Source of the DNA: JACRLI01 sp035542815
GTDB taxonomy: Bacteria; Eisenbacteria; RBG-16-71-46; JACRLI01
Direction: 5' to 3'
Length of the DNA: 13,360 nt
NCBI GenBank assembly: GCA_035542815.1
Contig: DATKKS010000044.1
Span: 1 to 13,360 of the forward strand
Part shown: in pieces, positions 7,521 through 13,360 of the stretch
How positions within the stretch are numbered: the first letter of the stretch is position 1
How the letters are laid out: the number at the start of each line of letters is the position of its first letter
Translations under genes and position numbers: made by a program
Notes under the pieces: generated by a model
Seen by the model: only the letters and a program-made list of their open reading frames with translations
Told to the model about the DNA's origin: nothing
Database searches by the model: none

Positions 7521-7892
7521 TCAGGCTGACGGGTCAGGCATGAGCCGGCGAACCGCGATCGCCCCGGCTCCCAGCGCGGCCAGCCCCAGCAGGCCCAGGC
7601 CCCACGGGTTCACTGCAGGGACGGCCGTGACCGGCCCCTGGCAGTAGCAGTCATCGATCACACAGCCGGGCGTGCCGCAGGTGCACTTGTAGGTGCTGGG
7701 CCGGGCCCCTGCGGGCGCGCGCAGCGCGTGCGGCGCGCCGATCGCGCCCCGGTGTGCGGCCAGCTGGGCGCTCATGGCCCGAGCGCAGCACGGGCACATC
7801 TGCCCGGCGGCGAGGGCCAGGGAGGGCAGGACCAGCAGCACCGCAGCCACGATCAGCACTCCGCGCCAGGCTCGACAACGGATCCAGGTCAT
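7521..7892 (-). CDS. Small secreted Cys-rich protein with VPAxxPWG C-terminal sorting signal (second of pair)
   Basis: A 123-aa protein of unknown function. Its signal peptide (about 1-29) is followed by a CPCC cluster (33-36), an Ala/Arg-rich stretch, and a second Cys cluster at 70, 72, 77, 82 and 84 containing CTC and CYC. The mature part has eight cysteines, as in its neighbour. The tail is VPAVNPWGLG (91-100), a hydrophobic helix (about 98-114) and RR. Outside the tail there is little similarity to the other substrate. The ATG at 7892 is preceded by a GGGGGTGA ribosome site; longer upstream in-frame sequence has no signal-peptide logic. It is the first gene of the minus-strand set, 96 bases ahead of the next, with a possible sigma-54 promoter at about 7963-7977. 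Confidence 0.82.
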   Translation of the reverse strand: MTWIRCRAWRGVLIVAAVLLVLPSLALAAGQMCPCCARAMSAQLAAHRGAIGAPHALRAPAGARPSTYKCTCGTPGCVIDDCYCQGPVTAVPAVNPWGLGLLGLAALGAGAIAVRRLMPDPSA

Positions 7893-7962
7893 CACTTCAC
7901 CCCCTCTCGCTTCGGTTTCGTGCGACAGAACCGCCCTGTGTGTCCGACGGGCTCTCTCCAAT

Positions 7963-7977
7963 ACACAACTTGTGCCA
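7963..7977 (-). promoter_or_regulatory. Possible sigma-54 promoter for the Cys-rich substrate genes
   Basis: Reading the minus strand, TGGCAC (7977-7972) is a perfect -24 core. At the right distance, GTGT (7966-7963) stands where TTGC is expected, so the -12 is imperfect (TG kept, C replaced by T). The predicted start near 7951 is about 59 bases before the ATG at 7892. A sigma-54 activator encoded in the same locus makes this plausible, but the -12 mismatch keeps confidence low. Confidence 0.35.
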
Positions 7978-8088
7978 CCGGGGGGGGTGCCTCCAAGGGC
8001 CGTCTTCGTTCTAATTGACATGGTGTTACGGCGGAGGAAGAAAAGGCGTGGCGCCCCCGGCCGGGCCCAGCTGCGGGAATCCGTGGCG

Positions 8089-8141
8089 CGTGCGGACGCG
8101 GCGGGGCCGCCGGCGGCCGCTATCCGCCGTGCGGACGCGGC
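8089..8141. repeat. Direct repeat flanking a palindrome (possible activator site)
   Basis: CGTGCGGACGCGGC occurs exactly at 8089-8102 and 8128-8141, 39 bases apart. Between them lies the perfect 14-base palindrome GGCCGCCGGCGGCC (8105-8118). The block is about 140-190 bases upstream of the predicted start of the substrate genes, within the usual range of NtrC-type enhancer sites. Binding by the local regulator is only a hypothesis. Confidence 0.45.
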
Positions 8142-8160
8142 TTGGCGCTGGCTTGGCGGG

Positions 8161-8181
8161 GCTGCGGCGGACTGCCGCAGC
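8161..8181. repeat. Hairpin, 8-bp perfect stem
   Basis: GCTGCGGC (8161-8168) and GCCGCAGC (8174-8181) pair perfectly around the loop GGACT. No T-run follows. It is intergenic and its function is unknown. Confidence 0.4.
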
Positions 8182-8266
8182 TGCGGCGCTGTGCAGCGGG
8201 GCCTTCCGGGGCAACGCCCGCCTCCGGGGGGCCAGGGGCCCACCCGGCCCGGGACATCTGCTCCGA

Positions 8267-8295
8267 TTGTCGTGCCGGGCTCGGGGCAGTAAACT
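8267..8295 (+). promoter_or_regulatory. Sigma-70-like promoter for the kelch gene
   Basis: TTGTCG (8267-8272), a 17-base spacer and TAAACT (8290-8295) match the -35 and -10 consensus 4/6 each at ideal spacing, in the most AT-rich patch of the gap. The predicted start near 8302 gives a leader of about 207 bases before the ATG at 8509. Confidence 0.4.
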
Positions 8296-8508
8296 CATTA
8301 TCGGCCGCTTGGCCGTCCTCGAAGCCGGTTCGCCCCGTGACCGATGCCCTGCCGGCATCCCCCCGCGTTGGCATTCCGAGGGCGGTCCGCTGGCCACGCT
8401 GTGCGCCGCAGCGGCGGTTCGACCGGTCGCCGCACCGGCACACTTTCGCCGGCAGGCAACCTTGGCCCGGTGGCGGGCTCGCGGCGTTCGCGCCCGAGGA
8501 GCCTTGCC

Positions 8509-10884
8509 ATGACCGCTCAGGGATTCCGCGGCCTCCTGCCCACGCTGCTCGTCCTGACGCTAGGTCTCTCCGGATGGGTCCTGGGCGCATCTCCCGGCCG
8601 GGCCGAGGTTCTGCGCCCCGCCGGGCAGGCCTCGCTGGACGGCCGCTGGGAGGAGATGCTCGGCCCCCGCGGGCGCGACCACCACACGGCCATCTACGAC
8701 CCGGTGCGCCAGCGGATGATCGTGTTCGGCGGCTACGACGGGGCCGGGCTCTACTTCAACGATGCCTGGGCGCTGTCCCTCACGAGCCACGGCTACCCGG
8801 CGTGGTCGCGGCTCACGCCCACCGGCACCGGTCCCGACGGGCTCTACGACCACTCGGCGATCTACGATCCGGTGCGCGACCGGATGATCGTGTTCGGCGG
8901 CACGGACGGCTCGAAGTCCAACGTGGTGTGGGCCCTGTCCCTGTCGGGCACTCCGGCGTGGACCCAGCTGTCCCCGACGGGCGCACCCCCCAGCCCCCGG
9001 TCCGCGCACAACGCGGTCTATGATCCGGTGCGCGACCGGATGTTGGTCTTCGGCGGCGCCGACGGGTCCTACCTCAACGAGGTGTGGGCCCTGTCGCTGT
9101 CGGGCACTCCGGCCTGGACGCAGCTCGCCCCGACGGGCGCCCCCCCGGCCGCGCGCACCGACGCCTGCGCCGTCTATGACCCGGCGCAGGACCGCATGGT
9201 GGTGTTTGGCGGCTACTACTACTCGGACGCGCCGCACTACCTCAACGACACGTGGGCCCTGACGCTCTCGGGCAGCCCGGCCTGGGTGCAGCTCAGCCCC
9301 ATGGGCACCGCTCCGAGCGCCCGGGAGGGTCACGCCGGGGTGTACGTGTCCGACTGGGGCTGCATGATGGTGGTGGGGGGCGACACCGAGGACCAGGGCA
9401 TCCGGGGCGACGTGTGGGAGCTGTGGCTCTCCGGCCCGGGCAGGTGGCAGCAGGTGAATCCCAACAACGCTCTGGGGGGCCGGCTGGCTCACGCCGCGGC
9501 GTACGACGCCGGCCGCCGGCAGGTGGTGGTGTTCGGCGGGCTCACCGAGTCGCTCGAGTGCGCGAACGACGCATGGGCCCTGCCGCTCGCGGACTTCCAC
9601 AACTGGCTGCTGCTCGCTCCGAGTGCGGCCGTGCCTCCCGACCGGCTGCAGCACGCCGCCGCGTTCGACTCCACCCACCGCCGGATGCTGATCTTCGGCG
9701 GCTACACGATGAACGTGGGGATGCAGAACGACGCCTGGTCGCTGTCGCTGGCGGGCACCCCGACGTGGTCCGAGTTCACCCCGTCAGGGACTCCGCCCGC
9801 CGGCCGAATGCGCCCCTCGGCGATCTACGACCCGGTGCGCGACCGGTTGATCGTCTTCGGGGGGTTCAGCGGCACGCCCTACAATGACGCCTGGGCGCTC
9901 GCGCTCTCGGGCACGGTGGCCTGGACGCAGCTCACCCCGTCGGGCACGCCGCCGGCCGCGCGGGACGGGGCGGCGGCCATCTACGACCCGGTGCGCGATC
10001 GCATGGTGCTCTTCGGAGGCTACTACTACGACAGCAAGCCGAACTACCTGGGCGACACCTGGGCCCTCTCGCTCTCGGGCCCGCCGGCATGGACCCACCT
10101 CTCCCCGACGGGCACGCCCCCCGCGGCCCGCTACGAGCACAGCGCCATCTACGATCCGGTGGGAGATCGCATGATCGTCTTCGGGGGCGACGACGGCGGT
10201 TCCCGCAACGACGTGTGGGCGCTGTCGCTCTCGGGCACTCCGGCCTGGACCCAGCTGTCCCCCTCCGGCACACCTCCGCACGCCCGGGACGGGCACGCGG
10301 CCGCCTACGACTCCCGCCGTCAACGGATGCTGGTGGTCGGTGGGTGGTACTGGTTCGACCACAACCACTTCCTCGGCGACGCCTGGGCGCTGTCGCTCTC
10401 GGGCAGCCCCGCCTGGACCCAGCTGGCCCCGGCCGGGACGCCGCCCACGCCCCGCTTCGGACACAACGTGGGCTACGACGCGGTGGCCGACCGGCTGCTG
10501 CTCTACGCGGGGGCCGAATCCTCGGGCACCAGCTACGCCTCTGTGGGGGACCTGTGGTCGCTGTGGCTGCCGGGGCTGGTGGGAGTGCCCCCCGCGGCGC
10601 CCGACGTGGCGCTCCGGCTGGCAGCCCCACGGCCGAACCCGGCGCGCGGGCGGGTGGACGTCGAGTTCCAACTGCCGCGTGCCGGCCGCGCGGAGGTGCG
10701 GGTGCTGGACGTGGCCGGGCGCGTGGTGGCGACCCTGGCGAACGGGGAGTTCCCGGCGGGTGGGCGCCGGGCGACCTGGGACGGCACGTCGGACCGAGGG
10801 GGCCGGGCCGCGGCCGGCGTGTACGTGCTGGAGCTGCGGGCGGGGCGCGCGCGGCTCACGCGGAAGGTCGTCCTGTTGAGATAG
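8509..10884 (+). CDS. Secreted 12-repeat kelch protein with FlgD-like C-terminal Ig domain
   Basis: A 791-aa exported protein. It has a signal peptide (about 1-32, ending GRA), then twelve kelch-type repeats (about 56-690), each built on RxxHxAxYDPVRDRMIVFGG, a variable loop, NDxWALSLSGTPAW and QLxPTGTPPxA. Twelve repeats fit two six-bladed beta-propellers. Repeats 5, 6 and 12 are the most diverged. The C-terminus (about 702-791) starts RPNPARG, includes VRVLDVAGRVV and GVYVLELRAG, and ends in a basic KVVLLR tail. This is an FlgD-like or type A-like sorting/Ig module seen in FCB-group surface proteins. It probably binds ligands or sugars at the surface, but no catalytic residues are visible. 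GAGGAG (8496-8501) lies 7 bases before the ATG. It is divergent from the substrate genes and lacks a PWG tail, so it is not an expected exosortase substrate. Confidence 0.88.
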   Translation: MTAQGFRGLLPTLLVLTLGLSGWVLGASPGRAEVLRPAGQASLDGRWEEMLGPRGRDHHTAIYDPVRQRMIVFGGYDGAGLYFNDAWALSLTSHGYPAWSRLTPTGTGPDGLYDHSAIYDPVRDRMIVFGGTDGSKSNVVWALSLSGTPAWTQLSPTGAPPSPRSAHNAVYDPVRDRMLVFGGADGSYLNEVWALSLSGTPAWTQLAPTGAPPAARTDACAVYDPAQDRMVVFGGYYYSDAPHYLNDTWALTLSGSPAWVQLSPMGTAPSAREGHAGVYVSDWGCMMVVGGDTEDQGIRGDVWELWLSGPGRWQQVNPNNALGGRLAHAAAYDAGRRQVVVFGGLTESLECANDAWALPLADFHNWLLLAPSAAVPPDRLQHAAAFDSTHRRMLIFGGYTMNVGMQNDAWSLSLAGTPTWSEFTPSGTPPAGRMRPSAIYDPVRDRLIVFGGFSGTPYNDAWALALSGTVAWTQLTPSGTPPAARDGAAAIYDPVRDRMVLFGGYYYDSKPNYLGDTWALSLSGPPAWTHLSPTGTPPAARYEHSAIYDPVGDRMIVFGGDDGGSRNDVWALSLSGTPAWTQLSPSGTPPHARDGHAAAYDSRRQRMLVVGGWYWFDHNHFLGDAWALSLSGSPAWTQLAPAGTPPTPRFGHNVGYDAVADRLLLYAGAESSGTSYASVGDLWSLWLPGLVGVPPAAPDVALRLAAPRPNPARGRVDVEFQLPRAGRAEVRVLDVAGRVVATLANGEFPAGGRRATWDGTSDRGGRAAAGVYVLELRAGRARLTRKVVLLR

Positions 10885-10934
10885 CGGCGCCCGGCGATGG
10901 CAGGCGGAGCCGCATGGGCCGCGGCGGGAGGGGC

Positions 10935-11813
10935 TTACCCGGCCCCCAGCCGGTCCCAGATGAGCTTGAACAGCTCCAGGGAGCCCGGCGCGAAGCCGGC
11001 GTAGTGGTTGTTGAAGTAGGCGAAGACCGGGAAGTGCCGGGCCAGGAGGTCGCGCAGCGCGGGCACCCAGCGCTCCATCTCGCGGGTCCGGTCCACCAGC
11101 AGCGAGTCCCACTCCCGCTGGCGCGTGCCGGCTCCGACCGCCGCCGCCACCTGCCGGTCCATCTCCCGGTGGTGCCCCAGGAAGCGCACGTAAGCGAGTT
11201 CCGCCGGGTGTCCGCCGGCGGTCCGAAGCCGCTCCAGCAGCCGGTCCACCGGGGGCATGGTGAAGTAGTCGGTGAGGGCCAGCGCCACGCCGTGCCGGCG
11301 CAGCAGCTCCAGGAGCCGCGGGCCGACCCAGGCCTCGTTGCGCACCTCCACCACGAACCGGTGGCCGCCGGGCAGCCCCTCCAGGAACGGCCCCAGGCGC
11401 GCGAGGAAGTCCGCGCCGGTGCGGTACTCCTCGGGGTCCTTGCCCTTGGCGACGTACTCGAACTGCAGCAGCAGCGGGCCGAGCTTCGGCCCCAGCCGCT
11501 CCATCACCTTCACGAATTGGGCCAGCTCCGGCCCGCAGCCCACCAGGGCTTTCTCGTGGGTGATGCTCTTCGGCACCTTGGCCGCGAACACGAACCCCGG
11601 CGGGGTGGCCTCGCGCCAGCCGTCCACCAGCGACGGGCCGGGGGAGCGGTACCAGGTGGAGTCGATCTCCACGGTGTCGTAGCGGGTGGCGTAGAAGGAC
11701 AGGAACTCGCGCGGGGGCGTGCCCGCCGGGTAGAACGGCCCGACCCAGTCGGCGCTCGACCAGCTCGAGGTGCCCAGGTGAAGCTCGCTCGGCAGGGCGG
11801 GGGACGGTGGCAC
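10935..11813 (-). CDS. DUF72 domain protein (YecE family)
   Basis: A 292-aa cytoplasmic protein of the DUF72/YecE TIM-barrel-like family, of usual length. Family motifs are LHLGTSSW near the N-terminus, VEIDSTWY (48-55), GFVFAAKVPKSITH (73-86), LLLQFEY (114-120), VVEVRNEAW (154-162), and a C-terminal VFAYFNNHYAGFAPG. The biochemical role of the family is not settled. I choose GTG 11813 because GGGGAG (11826-11821) lies 7 bases upstream; a GTG at 11840 would add nine residues without a better site. It follows thiL by 49 bases and is probably in the same transcript. Its stop is 50 bases from the convergent kelch stop, with no clear terminator between. Confidence 0.92.
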   Translation of the reverse strand: MPPSPALPSELHLGTSSWSSADWVGPFYPAGTPPREFLSFYATRYDTVEIDSTWYRSPGPSLVDGWREATPPGFVFAAKVPKSITHEKALVGCGPELAQFVKVMERLGPKLGPLLLQFEYVAKGKDPEEYRTGADFLARLGPFLEGLPGGHRFVVEVRNEAWVGPRLLELLRRHGVALALTDYFTMPPVDRLLERLRTAGGHPAELAYVRFLGHHREMDRQVAAAVGAGTRQREWDSLLVDRTREMERWVPALRDLLARHFPVFAYFNNHYAGFAPGSLELFKLIWDRLGAG

Positions 11814-11862
11814 GGCGGGGCTCCCCTCCGGCCCGCGCACGGCGCGGCGGGCCCGGGCGTCT

Positions 11863-12954
11863 CTAGCGGAAGTGGTCGAAGCCGCCCGCGGCGGACCCGG
11901 GCCCCGGGCGGCCGCGACCGGCCCCGCGGCTCGCGGGGCCCAGATAGCCGATGGCGTTGAGGCCCACCCCCGGCAGCAGCCCGCGCAGCGCCCCGCGCCG
12001 CGGCGGGCCCGGCGGGATGGCGAACAGCAGCTCGTAGTCCTCGCCCCCGGCGAGCGCCAGGCGGATGGGGTCCAGGCCCAGGCGCCCGCACACCGCGCCC
12101 AGCGCCGGGCTCAGCGGCAGCGACTCGGAGTCCACGTGGGCGCGCACGCCGCTGGAGCGCTCCAGGTGGCCCAGCTCCGCGGACAGGCCGTCGCTCACGT
12201 CGATCATGGCGGTGGGCCGCAGGGCCCGCAGCCGCTGGACGGCCTCCAGGCGCGCCTGGGGTAGCAGGAAGCGGCGCACCAGGTGGCGCACGTGGCGGTC
12301 CGGCGACTGGCGCAGCGCGCGCACCCCGCCCCGGCGGCGCGCGGCCCGCCGGAACAACTCCAAGCCCAGGGCCGCGTCGCCGAGCGTGCCGGTCACGTAC
12401 AGGACGTCCCGCGGACGGGCCCCCGAGCGGGTCACCGCCCGCCCGCGCGGCACGCATCCCAGCGCGGCCACCGACAGCGCCAGCGCCCCGGAGCGCACGG
12501 TGTCCCCGCCCACCACCGGCAGGCGGTACTCGCGGGCCGCGCGGCGCAGACCTCGGTAGATCCCCGCCACGCGCGCGGGATCCTCGGTCCGCCGCACCCC
12601 CAGGCCGACGACGCAGGCCAGCGGGCGGGCGCCCATGGCCGCCAGGTCGCTGACGTTCACCGCCAGGGCCTTGCGGCCCACCTCTTCCGGGGTGGCCCAG
12701 TCCAGGCGGAAGTGGACTCCCTCGAGCAGGACGTCGGTGGTGAAGACCAGCTCCTGCGACGGCGGCACGCGCAGCACCGCGGCGTCGTCGCCGATCGCCA
12801 GCCGCACCGCCCCGGCGGCGCGCCCGCGGGCGGCGGCCCGGGCTCCGGCGCGGCTTCGGTGCGGGCGTTCGAAGCCGCCCTGGCCGAGGACGCCGGCCAG
12901 GAGGTCAATCAGTCCGAACTCGCCGAGCTGCCGTAGGGTGGGGTGGCGCCGCAT
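11863..12954 (-). CDS. thiL: Thiamine-phosphate kinase
   Basis: ThiL phosphorylates thiamine monophosphate to thiamine diphosphate with ATP, the last step of coenzyme synthesis in the cytoplasm. At 363 aa it is slightly longer than usual (about 320-350), through an Arg/Ala-rich insert at about 31-50. Motifs of the ThiL/PurM fold are clear: GDDAAVL (55-61), DVLLEGVHF (74-82), NVSDLAAMGA (100-109), GGDT (149-152), IDVSDGL (251-257), GGEDYELL (303-310), and the C-terminal GFDHF (358-362). No SD precedes the ATG at 12954. Instead TACAAT ends 7 bases upstream, suggesting a leaderless transcript. A second start further in is unlikely because ExGLIDLL at the N-terminus belongs to the family. Confidence 0.95.
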   Translation of the reverse strand: MRRHPTLRQLGEFGLIDLLAGVLGQGGFERPHRSRAGARAAARGRAAGAVRLAIGDDAAVLRVPPSQELVFTTDVLLEGVHFRLDWATPEEVGRKALAVNVSDLAAMGARPLACVVGLGVRRTEDPARVAGIYRGLRRAAREYRLPVVGGDTVRSGALALSVAALGCVPRGRAVTRSGARPRDVLYVTGTLGDAALGLELFRRAARRRGGVRALRQSPDRHVRHLVRRFLLPQARLEAVQRLRALRPTAMIDVSDGLSAELGHLERSSGVRAHVDSESLPLSPALGAVCGRLGLDPIRLALAGGEDYELLFAIPPGPPRRGALRGLLPGVGLNAIGYLGPASRGAGRGRPGPGSAAGGFDHFR

Positions 12955-12961
12955 GGCCGGG

Positions 12962-12967
12962 ATTGTA
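12962..12967 (-). promoter_or_regulatory. -10 box TACAAT for a leaderless thiL transcript
   Basis: TACAAT (5/6 to consensus) on the minus strand ends 7 bases before the thiL ATG, so transcription should begin at or next to the A of the start codon. No SD is present and no good -35 is seen. This is the classic layout of leaderless genes. Confidence 0.5.
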
Positions 12968-13030
12968 GCCGAGGGGCCGGCCGCCGGGCAGGTGGCTTGC
13001 GGGCCGGTGGCGGGGTGGCCGCCCTCAAAG

Positions 13031-13066
13031 CCCTGCGCCCCGGGCCGGCCGGCCCGGGGCGCAGGG
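13031..13066 (-). terminator. 36-base perfect palindrome, terminator of the cold-shock gene
   Basis: An exact 18+18 inverted repeat with centre between 13048 and 13049; the left arm begins CCCTGCGCCCCGGG. On the minus strand it lies 22 bases after the cold-shock stop and is followed by CTTTGA, a short T-run. It forms a very stable hairpin and probably ends the cold-shock transcript before thiL. Confidence 0.65.
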
Positions 13067-13088
13067 TGAAGGGGCTGATCCCGGCCGC

Positions 13089-13298
13089 CTAGGCCCGGAC
13101 GACGTTGGCGGCCTGCTTTCCCGTGGAGCCCTCGACCAGGTCGAACTCCACGCGTTCCCCGGTGTGCAGCGTCTTGAAGCCGGAGTCTTGAATAGCCGAG
13201 AAGTGAACGAACACGTCGTCATCTGCGCCTTCCGGCGTGATGAAGCCATAGCCCCGAGTCTCGCTGAACCACTTGACGGAGCCTGTCGTCCTCAACAC
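13089..13298 (-). CDS. Cold-shock domain protein (CspA family)
   Basis: A 69-aa single cold-shock domain that binds single-stranded RNA and DNA, acting as an RNA chaperone in the cytoplasm. GSVKWFSETRGYGFI contains RNP1 (RGYGFI), and VFVHFSAI is RNP2; the end GKQAANVVRA is typical. Length is normal for the family. The start is GTG 13298, with GGAGG 4 bases upstream, or TTG 13295, with 7-base spacing, which fits the SD better. A longer frame back to 13358 would add a non-homologous tail upstream of that ribosome site, so I reject it. A strong palindrome follows the stop. Confidence 0.93.
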   Translation of the reverse strand: MLRTTGSVKWFSETRGYGFITPEGADDDVFVHFSAIQDSGFKTLHTGERVEFDLVEGSTGKQAANVVRA

Positions 13299-13342
13299 GG
13301 CGCCTCCTCGGGTTGTCGTGGCGGGCTTTTCGTTGGGGGCGC

Positions 13343-13360
13343 GCGTGCCGTGCGGCACGC
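13343..13360. repeat. Inverted repeat at the window edge
   Basis: GCGTGCCG (13343-13350) and CGGCACGC (13353-13360) are perfect arms with a 2-base spacer. It lies upstream of the cold-shock gene and could be a leader structure or the 3' hairpin of a gene beyond the window. Confidence 0.35.

Larger units (their letters stand above)
7893..8508. other. Regulatory gap between divergent genes
   Basis: This 616-base non-coding stretch separates the minus-strand substrate genes from the plus-strand kelch gene. It holds a possible sigma-54 promoter (minus), a repeat-palindrome block (8089-8141), a short hairpin (8161-8181) and a sigma-70-like promoter (8267-8295, plus). Open frames in it show no recognisable protein. 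Confidence 0.6.

Noticed and set aside
5746..7647. Long plus-strand open frame of 633 codons opposite DUF1573 and the Cys-rich genes
   Set aside because: Low-complexity composition without family features; the minus-strand genes carry signal peptides, domain motifs and ribosome sites.
8015..8043. TTGACA on the plus strand in the divergent gap
   Set aside because: At 17-base spacing the -10 position reads AAGAAA, and no gene follows at a sensible distance.
7521..8243. Longer start for the 123-aa Cys-rich protein, back to 8243
   Set aside because: The extension places the signal peptide inside the protein; ATG 7892 has a good ribosome site.
8369..8383. GG-N10-GC sigma-54-like pattern upstream of the kelch gene
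   Set aside because: The -12 part reads GGGC without the TT, and such spacing is frequent by chance in GC-rich DNA.
10089..11960. Long plus-strand open frame across the kelch end and opposite DUF72
   Set aside because: Shadow frame crossing two clearly recognised genes on different strands.

Overview
The window is high-GC bacterial DNA with dense genes, GTG starts as well as ATG, and clear Shine-Dalgarno (SD) sequences. No rRNA, tRNA, CRISPR array or insertion sequence was seen. A large secreted kelch protein ends in an FlgD-like/type A-like C-terminal Ig domain, a layout common in high-GC FCB-type lineages such as Candidatus Eisenbacteria. That lineage guess is an inference; no taxonomic marker is present.

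Layout. Bases 1-564 hold no recognisable gene. An SDR oxidoreductase (565-1332, +) stands alone and is followed by a terminator-like hairpin. A near-consensus sigma-70 promoter (1405-1433) then precedes a tight plus-strand operon: a membrane PAS histidine kinase (1652-3238), a sigma-54-type response regulator (3247-4644), a small exosortase of the XrtH type (4610-5170) and a four-helix membrane partner (5145-5687). The last three genes overlap. Converging on this operon is a minus-strand set, in transcription order: two small secreted Cys-rich proteins (7892-7521 and 7424-6852) and a DUF1573 protein (about 6813-5698). A 616-base gap with a possible sigma-54 promoter, repeats and a sigma-70-like promoter separates this set from the kelch gene (8509-10884, +). 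The minus strand then carries DUF72 (11813-10935) and thiL (12954-11863), probably co-transcribed, and a cold-shock protein (13298-13089).

The centre of interest is 1.4-8.0 kb. Both Cys-rich proteins end in the same unusual tripartite signal, VPAxxPWGLG plus a transmembrane helix plus arginines. It resembles the IPTLxxWG-CTERM signal of exosortase H but is distinct from it. The proposed logic is that the kinase and regulator control a dedicated exosortase and its two substrates, perhaps through sigma-54.

The DUF1573 gene has an in-frame UGA exactly where this family has the first Cys of its PGCGCT motif. Both halves lie in one frame and match the family. The RNA just after the UGA can fold into a bacterial SECIS-like hairpin with a bulged U and a G in the apical loop, 16 nt from the UGA. 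The gene is therefore either a new selenoprotein in an exosortase locus or a one-base nonsense mutation or sequencing error. I rank the selenoprotein reading as the main thing to test.
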